A DNA stretch of 64,000 bases. Origin: Sphagnum compactum. Its lineage: Eukaryota; Bryophyta; Sphagnopsida; Sphagnales. The DNA lies in NCBI GenBank assembly GCA_965153455.1, contig OZ234494.1, forward strand, positions 13,950,001-14,014,000. Reading direction: 5' to 3'. The position numbers were made by a program, and so were the translations under genes. The first letter of the stretch is position 1; each line of letters begins with the position of its first letter. The notes under the pieces were generated by a model. That model was not told the DNA's origin, did not search any database, and saw nothing but the letters and a program-made list of their open reading frames with translations. Below, one piece after another: positions 35,986-49,093 of the stretch.

Positions 35986-37205
35986 CGCCTCATTTGTGAG
36001 CCTCACCTTTTTATCTTTACCTCTAGGTTTTCTAGTTTTTACTTTGAAGGAATTGGAGACTATTTTCTTTAACACTATGTCCAAGGGAAGGAGGGCTCGG
36101 GGGAAACTATTTTATGTGGGTGAGAAAGTGGGAAGGAATTGGGATCTAGCTCCCCACCCTCCTCTTGGACCTTGTGCTTGCTAACATTGAGTTATGGCCT
36201 CTCTTTCGTGAGGGTCACTTAATATTGTAAAAAAATTCTAAATCTAGGTTTCAACCTAGATTTAATGTTACCTCACATTTTCCTTAACATCAATGCCACA
36301 TAGGGTTGCCTCCACATAGGTGCCATGTTAGTGCTAATGCTAACTAACATTGCATATGTGAATGCACCAATTTTTTTTAAAAATTTAACGTAAACTTACC
36401 ATTGAGCTATCAATAGGTCTAAATGGTGTTTAAATGTATTTTTCAACAATGGGATAAACATGAATCCATGTTTTCTATTATTAGTTTTTTTTGCTTACCC
36501 AATATTAGACATCGTGGGATCACAAATTGAGATGGAGAGGCTATTTTTTTAGTCAACATATATATTACTCTCGAGAAATGTTTATAATAAAATAATTAAT
36601 TTTTTTGACATTTGTGAAAAAAATTGACCCAATGATATTAAGTTTGAATGTAAATTATCTTATTATTTAAAATGAATTGAGATAGATGTAGATTTAGAAA
36701 TGAAGTTACAAGAATTTTGAAGTTCATTTGATTATGATAAATTGTGGACATATAAAATTTTCCAAAAAAAAATATTTTTCATATTTTCATCATTAATTTT
36801 TATTAATTTCTCCTCTTTTGTAATTTAAGAAAATTATAAATAAAAATTCATTAAGAGAAAAAGGAAACTTTGAAAACCGGCATTTGAGAATCACCTTTCA
36901 AAATTGATTGATATTAAATTTGTGAAAACTGACACTTTGAGAACCAATTGAATCTTTTTCAACAAACAAAAATCTAATCCCTTAACCAATTTTGTCTTAA
37001 ATTTAAAATTTATCTTTTGAAAAGAATGGGTTCAATTTTAAAAAAATGTTTTGGTAAAGAACCAAAACTAACAATTCTTGGGAAAAAGAAGAAAAAATGA
37101 AAAAAAAAAAAAAACCCTAATTCTTGTAGAAACACTGAATTCACTTGGGTAGGTACCTAGGTCAAGCTATCATAGCTATCACTGGCAAAGAGCACGCCAC
37201 CACCC

Positions 37206-37247
37206 ATCTCTCTCTCTCTCTCTCCTCTCTCTTCTCTTCTCTCTTCT
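37206..37247. repeat. CT-rich microsatellite in the aminotransferase leader
   Basis: A CT dinucleotide run (about 37208-37222) and further CTCTT repeats lie about 250-290 bp before the aminotransferase start codon, probably in the promoter or 5' leader. Confidence 0.8.
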
Positions 37248-37498
37248 CTTGCAAAGCTCCTCTCATCAGAGTTTGTTTTTCAGTGTTTCTTTTTGGTAAT
37301 CAGATTGCTATTCATCTTCAGATCTGTATCAACATCAGCTGCCTGCTCTGGGGAGAAGGGGTTTTTGGGTGTGGGTGTTTTCTCTATTTTGGGAAGTTCA
37401 GATTTCTCTGGATCTCCAGCAGGAGATTAGAAGCTCTAGTAGGAAAGTTTTACTTAAGGAGAGGTACATAGATTTGGAAACCTGTGAATTTAGGGCAA

Positions 37499-40925
<3,427 letters not shown>

Positions 40926-41507
40926 AATCACAAAATTACTTGCACTGCCCAAAATTTTGCATGTGATTTCTCCTGCACCTTGCAGATTGTAGGTTTCAGA
41001 GTCTCCAATATCACATCAAGAAGAGAATTGAGAATGGAGCTTGGTAAAGAAAAGTGGAAGGGGGTTGCTTGCTTGCTTGTCCTCAACTGCAGAACTGGGA
41101 TCAAAGAGCAAAGTATTCCAAGAGTATCAGTTTGACAATCTTTTTTGAATTCTCTAAATATAGCACACAGTTCATTCCTGCTGAGAAGCAGTCCTGATTC
41201 CTAATAAGACATGAGCTCTTTCCCCTGACTGGCTAGAAAAATTGGGATTTTGTGATACTCTTTCCCTCTTCACAGTCTTGTAGTGCCAAGGCAGGTCCAC
41301 TTGTGGTTTCTCTTATGGTGTCTGTCGGAAACACTACACCCCCATTTGTTCATTCAGCTGGTGTGCAAATATACAATCCCTGTTGGTCATGAAACTCTGC
41401 TACAATGGGTTCTGCTAATCTCCATCTGCATGGTGTGCAGAGAATTTGTAGTCACCTGCCACAAGTGTTATTACTACAGAACAGAGTCATAATCATTAGT
41501 ACATTAC

Positions 41508-41544
41508 CTCTCTCTCTCTCTCTCTCTCCCTCTCCCTCTCTCTC
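41508..41544. repeat. CT microsatellite downstream of the aminotransferase
   Basis: A run of CT dinucleotides with three CCCT interruptions lies about 590 bp after the aminotransferase stop. Confidence 0.9.
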
Positions 41545-42035
41545 ATTCCAACATGTTTTACAATAACTGGTGATTTTGGAAGGCAAAGATCTATGTAACT
41601 AGTGCAGTAGCGCTGTCACACTTGTGATCTGATACAAGCCACAGATTTGAACCTGCAAGAAAAAAAATGTGAGAGGAACTTAACAGCTCTGCTCTTTGTT
41701 CAATTAGGTGATGATCTTGGCTGGAATTCTTTCTCAAATCTAGAAGTCCAGAAAATCACCACTACATTGATATAATAGATTGCAATCCTGGAAGAGTTTT
41801 TGTTGGATTTACTTTGCAGGTAGTTGATCTGTACATCTTGTGGTCTGCATCCTCTGCTTGAAATATTTTTGCAGCCATTCCCACAACACAGAATACATGA
41901 AGGTTTGGTTGATCCAGCTGGTTCTGTGCACAAATTTGTCAATTATACCAAATAAGGATCACATCTAGTAATAAAATGCAGCATTCTGGACAACATAGCC
42001 ATCTGTGAAAAAGAGGCAGCCATCCATCAGAGGAG

Positions 42036-42067
42036 CAGATCTGATGATGATGATGATGATGATGATG
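42036..42067. repeat. GAT trinucleotide microsatellite
   Basis: About ten GAT units lie about 400 bp upstream of the OST3/6 start codon. Confidence 0.85.
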
Positions 42068-42473
42068 TTCCGTTGACCAAACACGAGCTAACAACAGAAC
42101 GAGGTTTTCAACGATCTAGAGAACTCCTAGATTGCAGCTTCCACGATGAGGAAAAGTCCTGTCGCAAATGGAGGTCGCCTACGACGAGAGAGAAAGCCAG
42201 AAAGAGAGAGAGATAGAGAGTAGGAAAGAGTGTTGTTGCAAAATCGATCAGGAGAAGGTCCTGTTGCAGATCGAGGTCGTGCACAAGGAGAGAGAGAGAG
42301 AAGGAAATGAGTGTTTCCGTTATTATGTTCTTTCAATAGCATCATCTCTATGAAGTTGTTGCAGAGAAGCAGCAGAGGAGGGAGAGGCGGAGGAGCACTG
42401 GAGAAATAAGACCTTCAGAAGTGTTCCAGCATCTTCATCGCCTGTTGTGGCCAAAGCTTGGAGGTGTTGTGGA

Positions 42474-43535
42474 ATGATGGCAGAGAGAATGGTAAGAGGA
42501 GTGTGGTTTATGTGCTTCTTCTTGTGTCTGTTTTGGTCTCAGCTGCTGCTTACGAGATGCGCGTTTGCTGCGGCGGAGACGAACGATGATCGTGTTTTGG
42601 AGCTTTTGCATCGACAATCGACAAGCAAAGATGGAGTGATACATCTGGACGACGCGAGCTTCAGACGCTTCATGTCGACGACTTCTTCAGATCCTCGGTC
42701 TTATTCCCTCGTCGTCTTCTTCGATGCGGTGCAGATGCGGGACAACAGAGAACTGAGACTGGAAGATTTCCGCAAAGAGTTCGGTCTAGCGGCTCTTGCG
42801 TACATCAAGCACAACAAAGACACGGAAGCTGCTTCCAAGGTTTTCTTCTGCGACATAGAGTTCACACAATCGCAACAAGTCTTCCAACTCTTCGGAATCA
42901 CAACGCTTCCGCACATCAGGCATGTTCCTCCGGGGAGTGGAAACGTTGATGCATCGGAAGAGATGAGCCAGTCTGAGTTCCCTCGAAGTGCAGAAGGAAT
43001 GGTGTTGTTTGTACAAGCCAAAACCAAGCAAAAGTTTGCAGCAATCGAGCGGCCGCCTCCTATAAGCAGAACGCAGATGTGGTTCCTCATCGCAGCTTTC
43101 CTCGCGACAACTCCCTTCATCATCAAGAAACTGATTGCTCCGGATTCGCCCTTGCGAGAGCCGATTGTTTGGTGCTCAATGGCAATCCTAGTGTATTTCT
43201 TCAGCGTCTCCGGTGGGATGCACAACATCATTCGAAGCATGCCGCTCTTCATGCACGACCGAAACCATCCTGGCAAGCTTATCTTCTTCTACCAAGGCTC
43301 AGGCATGCAGTTGGGAACCGAGGGTTTCGTGGTAGGCTTTCTCTACACTGTGGTGGGATTGCTGTTAGGTTTCCTCACACACTTTGCTCCTCAGATCAGA
43401 TCCAAACTTGCGCAACGGATTGTGATGCTCCTAGCCATCACTATCAGCTTCTTAGCCGTTAGGAAGGTGATCTCCCTGGATAACTGGAAAACAGGCTACT
43501 GGATTCATGCTTTCTGGCCATCTCGATGGACTTAG
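42474..43535 (+). CDS. OST3: OST3/OST6-type oligosaccharyltransferase subunit
   Basis: A single uninterrupted frame of 353 residues starting at the first of two adjacent ATGs (42474, 42477). The protein belongs to the ER oligosaccharyltransferase complex that N-glycosylates nascent proteins. Residues 1 to about 33 form a signal peptide with likely cleavage near CAFAAA. A lumenal thioredoxin-like domain follows to about residue 190 (SYSLVVFFDA; cis-Pro loop TTLPHIRHV). It has no CxxC redox pair, as I recall for plant members. Four membrane segments fill the C-terminal half, near MWFLIAAFLATTPF, PIVWCSMAILVYFF, FVVGFLYTVVGLLLGF and VMLLAITISFLAV, the standard OST3/6 topology. The length matches the family. 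It is the only intronless gene of the window. Confidence 0.93.
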   Translation: MMAERMVRGVWFMCFFLCLFWSQLLLTRCAFAAAETNDDRVLELLHRQSTSKDGVIHLDDASFRRFMSTTSSDPRSYSLVVFFDAVQMRDNRELRLEDFRKEFGLAALAYIKHNKDTEAASKVFFCDIEFTQSQQVFQLFGITTLPHIRHVPPGSGNVDASEEMSQSEFPRSAEGMVLFVQAKTKQKFAAIERPPPISRTQMWFLIAAFLATTPFIIKKLIAPDSPLREPIVWCSMAILVYFFSVSGGMHNIIRSMPLFMHDRNHPGKLIFFYQGSGMQLGTEGFVVGFLYTVVGLLLGFLTHFAPQIRSKLAQRIVMLLAITISFLAVRKVISLDNWKTGYWIHAFWPSRWT

Positions 43536-43990
43536 AAGAGAGAACCCAAAAGACCCAACCTGGTGAGAGATTTCCTTCTGACTGTCACTGAGCATCATCC
43601 TAAGAAGAACAGCAGCAACAGCTCTCACCCATCACAATGCTTGTTCCTGAGCTTGCAGAGATGAGCAGAGGACATTTTAGGGTTTATCATTCTTCACTGT
43701 GCAATTCCTTGGTGTGCCCATTGTCTTTGTTTTTCTCCTCTTGCACAATCAAGCTTTGCTTGTGCTCGCTTGCATTCAGAGCTTTCAACAAGTTTCATGA
43801 TCAATCCCAGTTTTCTGCAGGACTGTCAATGTTTTATTTTGTCAACTCCCAGGTGGAGCATGCTTTTTTCTTGGGTTCTGTAAAGATAATGTTGTTATAA
43901 CATGAATAGATGATGCAACAACAAACTCATGTTATTACTATGTGTTGGGTCTTGCACTTGTGAGAGCATTTCTCACACTCATAAAATCTT
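43536..43990. other. Probable 3' UTR of the OST3/6 gene
   Basis: The sequence immediately after the stop is not AT-rich and contains no recognised coding region; it is probably the OST3/6 3' UTR and spacer. Confidence 0.4.
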
Positions 43991-44014
43991 GCTGTGTGCA
44001 TGAAGATCATGTTT

Positions 44015-44333
44015 GGTTGACATGTGGAAAGTGGCAAGTACCCTTATACAGCAGCAGGGGTGGAGGAACACCCAAGTCTGACTGGAAGCAATTTGTAGTG
44101 AACAGAATCAACACCCTTGTTGAGGAGGAGCAGTACTTTCAACAAGAAGAAAAGCTTGGAGTAAGGATTGCAGTTGTCAACTGACGTCTTTGGCAATTTC
44201 ACCATGAAAGCTTTGTTGTTGTTTTTGTCATTTTGTTTGTTGTAAAATGGGTTTGCAGCGTATCCAAGAATTCACTGCTACAGAGATTGGCTTACTCCAC
44301 ATCAAACTCAAAGAAGATTATTGCAGGTGAATT
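44015..44333 (+). pseudogene. Orphan exon-like fragments of an unidentified gene
   Basis: The frame ending WKQFVVNRINTLVEEEQYF and QQEEKLG runs up to a good donor, GGA|GTAAGG at 44160/44161. An acceptor (ttgcag) at 44251-44258 opens a phase-matched stretch, RIQEFTATEIGLLHIKLKED, ending at another possible donor near 44329. A third stretch (VVASGHEETRAIELHP) follows at about 44342-44390 but reaches stops. I do not recognise the family, and no start or further exons were found on either side. It may be a decayed gene or a small unannotated one. Confidence 0.3.
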
Positions 44334-44599
44334 TTGTTGTTGCTTCTGGACATGAGGAAACACGGGCGATTGAGCTCCACCCATCTGATGTGAGAACTCC
44401 TTCCCAAAGTCTTTTTTTCACCATTTACAGCAGAATTTCATAGGTGCTATGTAACATTCTTCACCGAGCACTGCAGGTAATGCAGGCCATCTTCCTTCTC
44501 TGCCTTTGCAGTTCAAAAAGAAGAACATCACCCTAGTGGAAAGTGGGTATGGTATTAATAAAGCTAGAGTGTGAATTGACAACATGATGAAAGACATGC

Positions 44600-47500
44600 C
44601 ATGCTGTGGCAGGACTAGAATCTTGACGGAAGGCTAGTAGTTCTAACTGCAGCTAGGAGGAGAGATGAAATTGCCTGAGCAATGCAGCAGGAAACTTATG
44701 GACGTGTGGGCTTTCCCAAACAAAAGGATTTGTGTCAGAGAAAGAGCCTCTTTTTGTCTTTCCTGCTGTCAAGATAAAACACAATACTTATCTCGGCTTA
44801 TCTTTAGAGTTTCATACAGGAACTTCCTAAATCATTGATGATACATTCATATTTGGTTAGATGCAAACCTAAAAATCCACCATGCTCACTACCAATCTCC
44901 ATATGAACTTCACCAAACACAACTATGAATATGGTGCACTAGTACTAACATGAAGTGGGTATTGCACTTTGCAGTTAGCACTTTGCACTTGCAAATTCAG
45001 CAAAGTTCAATACGGGTTTCTTGCTTAGAAAATAAGTGGTAATGCCAAATTATAATTATGATGAAGTCAAGTCTTCATCTATGCAAGACCTACCATAATC
45101 ATAAATACCTTCTCTGATTTTGGTAGTGTAGTCGGAAGCCATGTCACAAACCAAAATATTTTCTTTGCAAAAGGTGGGCATTGCAAAAAATCAAATGCCC
45201 CCTTTTGTTGGCCTTGTCTACCAAGGCAAGGATATTGTGTTTAGATTCATTATAGAGTATAGTAGCTTAAAGGGATTTTGGCCCCTAGGTAATAAATAAT
45301 AGGTCTATTTTTATATGAGGATTTTTGAAAGATGATATTTTGGCTTGTGTTGAAACTTGAGATTAGTTATAGAGTTATAATATCTTGAAGGATTTTGGTT
45401 TCTTTTAGAGGATTTTTTGGAAGATTATTATATTTTTTTGCATGGTGAAATATTTGAATTTTCATAATTCTTCTTTTTTGCCTTAAGATACTTTTTTAAT
45501 GTAATTGGCAAGTCCATAGTGCAAAACACCCATTGTTTGTTTTCACATGATATGTTTGGAAAAAGCTCTATAAAGCCTATATGGTCTTGGGCTTTACCCT
45601 ACACATAATGACATTAATTTGTGTTTCATAAAATACATCCGCATATATATAATATAGGTGAACAAAGAGAGAATAGAGAAACACACAAAATTATTATGAG
45701 TTTTTTTTTGTCGAACCTTAAGATCACATAAGTTGTTACAAACCTGTTACAAACCTTTAAGTTTTAGCCTATTCCTTGATAGGAGATGAACATTGCATGC
45801 AAATGTATGACGAACTAGAGATTGAACACCCAAAGAGAAGGGAAGTTTAAAAGTGAGAAGTACATCTATGCCTTCATTGTGGTAATATTCATATGCTTTG
45901 TGTAAAAAGGATCAAGGAAAGCTTAGAGATTCCAAGTAAAGGTTTGTCAACATAAGTTTACTTTAGTGTCAAATTTGAAATTGGATTGTGTTTTTTTGAA
46001 CATGTCACTATTTAATTGTGCATGGCATGTGTTTCAAATTGATTCCACATAAAAAGTTTTTGTTTGCAAAAATGTGGTTGATAGATGCAAAGTTTGAAAT
46101 TCAACATAATCTTTTAAAACCATGTGGCAACTCTTGAGATTTGTTATTGACATGGCACGAAAGGACAAAGTATTTCCTTTGAACCATCATCAATATCAAG
46201 AAGTTGGTTCTAGAAATGCCTTAATTCATTACAATCCTTGTCTCAGAATGCTAACATAGACACTTCTTGCTTATTATAATAAAAAGTCAATTGAATGTTA
46301 AACATGGTTATGATTGATTTTGTAGATTTTCAAAACTTACATTGAAATAAAGTTGCAACTTGAAAACATAAATTGATGTTCATGATTGTATGAAAAGTGT
46401 GTGGAGTGCACATTGGCCAATTATTATTTGCATGCGTGGAGCAAGTTTGCAAAGTTGAAAAGGTCTTTAACCAAAGAGATTGACAAAGGCCAATCTATTC
46501 TTGAACCTACCATTGCACAACTTTTTTTGGTGTGCTTGAGTTGCTTTGGAAAGAGGGTTTCTTTCATTATGTATCTATGTTGGTTGTTACAAATGAGTGC
46601 ATATGCTTGTGTTGATTGAGATTCTATGTAAGCAACAATTGCATTGTTTGTTGTTGAGTTTGTAATGCTTATATAATTTCCTTAAGAATATTGAATATAG
46701 CTAGTAGCTACTTGTAAATTACAAAGAAAAGTGGAGCTAGCAGCGCTCCATCTAAATTCTAAAAGCATGTGAAAAATTGTACATCAGCTCAACTTAACTG
46801 GAAGATGCTCCAACAACTCTTGGTTTGGAGGTGTCAGATTTTATTTTTTAGAATATTAATTTTTCTTAAAGGATGTGGTTTGTGGTTGGAACCCAGTTCA
46901 ATGTGAATAATGGATTTTGTTATTTTGTGTATTAATGTGGTAAAATATTAATTTTATAAAATTTTGATTTGTGATTGAAACCCAATTGAATATGAATATG
47001 GTTTTAATTATATGATATGTTTGACAACTTTATTTCCAAGGTGTAACTTTGATGTCTCGTCTTTTGTGTAACAATTTTGTGTAACAAAATCTACTCACTT
47101 GCAACTACTCAAATCCACTTTAAAAGGTATGGCGGGGGGTGGCAATGCACATTGGAATGATATAATTTGATCCAGGTGGTTTAAGTCTTCATGGAAGATG
47201 TAGTCTATGTATTCCTCAAGCTTTATATAGACCACTCTAGGTAATAACAACAAGATAAACTTCCCATGTTGATTTGTCCTCTCCCTTGCCACTCCTTTAT
47301 ATTAGAAACATAAACTACACTAACCAAAAATATCATGTTCCAAGAAACTCACCTCTAATTGAAGTATTCATTGTTTTGATTTTGCTAACAACCTATCAAG
47401 ATCAAGGTCCTTGCCTTCTTATTATACCTTACATTCTTCCTTTGATGGCATTGTTGCCTCAAACTTGGCAAAGTTCACCCACATTTTCAAGTGTTTTGTG

Positions 47501-48300
47501 CAATCCAATAGCTTCTCATATAGTTGTTACATTCAATCATGCTCCATTTTTGAAATTTCAAACTCAATATATGCCTACACTCTAAACAAAAAGAACCATG
47601 ATTATGATCATCAGGTGTATCCTAAGTAGGGATTAATGAGATTAGTTAACAAAATTGAGAGTATTGAGTTCCCCTAATCCCTCTATTTATCTTCTTAATT
47701 ACAACTAGCTACTAGGTATAGAATATGTTCAATATCGTTTAAGGAAATTAAATTTTCAATTATGATTAGCAGGTGTAGCATAGTTAGGGATTAGAGGGAT
47801 TTAATCAACAACATTGAGATTGTTATTGTGTATCCATCCACTAAGTGATAATACGGTTATCTGTAAAGTCCAGTGATTAGGGGGCAAGAACAGTCAGTTT
47901 TGGCATAATAAGGCATCATCGAATGTGTAATTGAGGATGACAATTTTACAAAACAAAATAACTGGGACCCAAATGAAGTTTTCCAGCAATTTTGGTGGTA
48001 AACTGAGTTTCATCATGCCTTTCCTTTTCCTGAGAGCCTTCTTCACAGCTGCTGCTAGGCTACATATATTTTCACAGCTCCTACGTGTAGGACTATTGTT
48101 ATAATTAGTCTTGAACCTTGTGCATTTCATACTGAGATTTAATAAAATTTCCCTACTTTGCCGGATACCACTGAAAGAGGGCATAGGGTGTGAGAGCAGG
48201 GCCCAAAGAAAGGGTGAAGACAGAGTTACAATTTTTGACAAAGGAATTCAAAGTTTGTTAATAAGATAGTAAATGTATTTGGAGATAAGAAATCCCCAAA
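44600..48300. other. AT-rich gene-free stretch
   Basis: AT-rich DNA with stops in all frames. Two diverged copies of a block around gagtatagtagcttaaagggattttgg (about 45255) and gagttataatatcttgaaggattttgg (about 45371) suggest an old duplication. No recognisable coding region, RNA gene or intact transposon was found. Confidence 0.55.
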
Positions 48301-49093
48301 GCCGGGAAATCACTATGGGTTTTTTCAACGCATGTATTTTCGGAGCTTTCTTCTCTCTCGCAATTCTTACGCTTCAATCTGCCCTTTTGAGTGGCGATTT
48401 TCGTGGTGTTTTTTGTTGTTGTTGTTGCGAGAATGGTAATCGGTAGCTAGAGAAAAATGGGTTGTTCTCTCTGCTGCCCCTGCAGCTGAGGATGTTTTGG
48501 TTTTTCTCTCTTGAGTTTTTTGAGTTGTGGGTTCCTCGAGTTTTGCGTTTTCCTCTAACAGGTGATGTTTGGAGGAAGTCGGTAAATGTGAGGATGGACT
48601 TTTGCTGAGATTTTGATGGTCACCAGTTTTCTCTGAGTTGTATCCTCTACGGATTTTGTTTTGTTTTTTCTTGTTTGTTTGCTGTCATGGATTTTAGAGA
48701 TTGCTCGCGGACGGTTTGTGTGTCGGAAGTGAGGAAGTTTTGTTCTTGTTGTCGTCATTGGGTGATGCTTGGAAGGAGTGTTGTTGGAAGTCTTTGATGT
48801 CGTGGAGAAAGCTCGATGTGACGAAGAATGGGTGAGTTTTGTTTTGGAGGGATGAGTGGGGTGGAAGCAGCTGGATGCGATGAAGAATCGGGGAGTTTTG
48901 TATTTCGGAGGTTTGAGGAACGTGGGATGGGGCAGTGTGCACTGAAGCAGCAGCAGCAGCTGTGGTGGTGAGAAGAAGAAGCAGATCGATCGATCGAGAA
49001 GACAACAGAAGAGATACCACAGGTGGTGAGACAGAGAGAGAGAGAGCGGGGAGGGGGGAGGGGGGAACGAAAGTCGTGCAGCTTGCAAGCAAG
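48301..49093 (+). promoter_or_regulatory. Probable promoter and 5' leader of EXO84
   Basis: Composition shifts from AT-rich to GT-rich. The final 60 bases contain a GA tract (about 49032-49046) and a GGGGAGGGGGG-type run directly before the EXO84 start. The frame is open for 53 codons upstream of 49094 but contains no ATG. Minus-strand frames here (48555-49236) are antisense shadows. Confidence 0.4.

Larger units (their letters stand above)
27700..37140. other. Nine-kb AT-rich repeat-derived intergenic region
   Basis: The whole stretch is AT-rich with stops in every frame; the longest frames have no recognisable family. It holds a GAAA run (about 27916-27937), a 107-bp direct repeat (28000-28106 and 28253-28359), two copies of the GTGATGTAGCC repeat family, a T-run of about 35 bases (28809-28843), an AT run (about 29458-29472) and a degenerate tandem repeat (35745-35985). 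No transposase, integrase or reverse transcriptase was recognised. It looks like old, decayed transposon sequence. Confidence 0.65.
40926..42473. other. Intergenic DNA between aminotransferase and OST3/6 genes
   Basis: Aminotransferase 3' UTR, then a CT microsatellite (about 41508-41544), GAT trinucleotides (about 42036-42067) and GA-rich tracts (about 42188-42218 and 42289-42301) just before the OST3/6 gene. No coding region is supported. Confidence 0.6.

Noticed and set aside
42701-43276. Minus-strand 191-codon frame
   Set aside because: Antisense shadow of the intronless OST3/6 coding region.
47095-47629. Possible retrotransposon polyprotein remains
   Set aside because: I tried both strands and could not find a recognisable integrase, protease or reverse-transcriptase motif.
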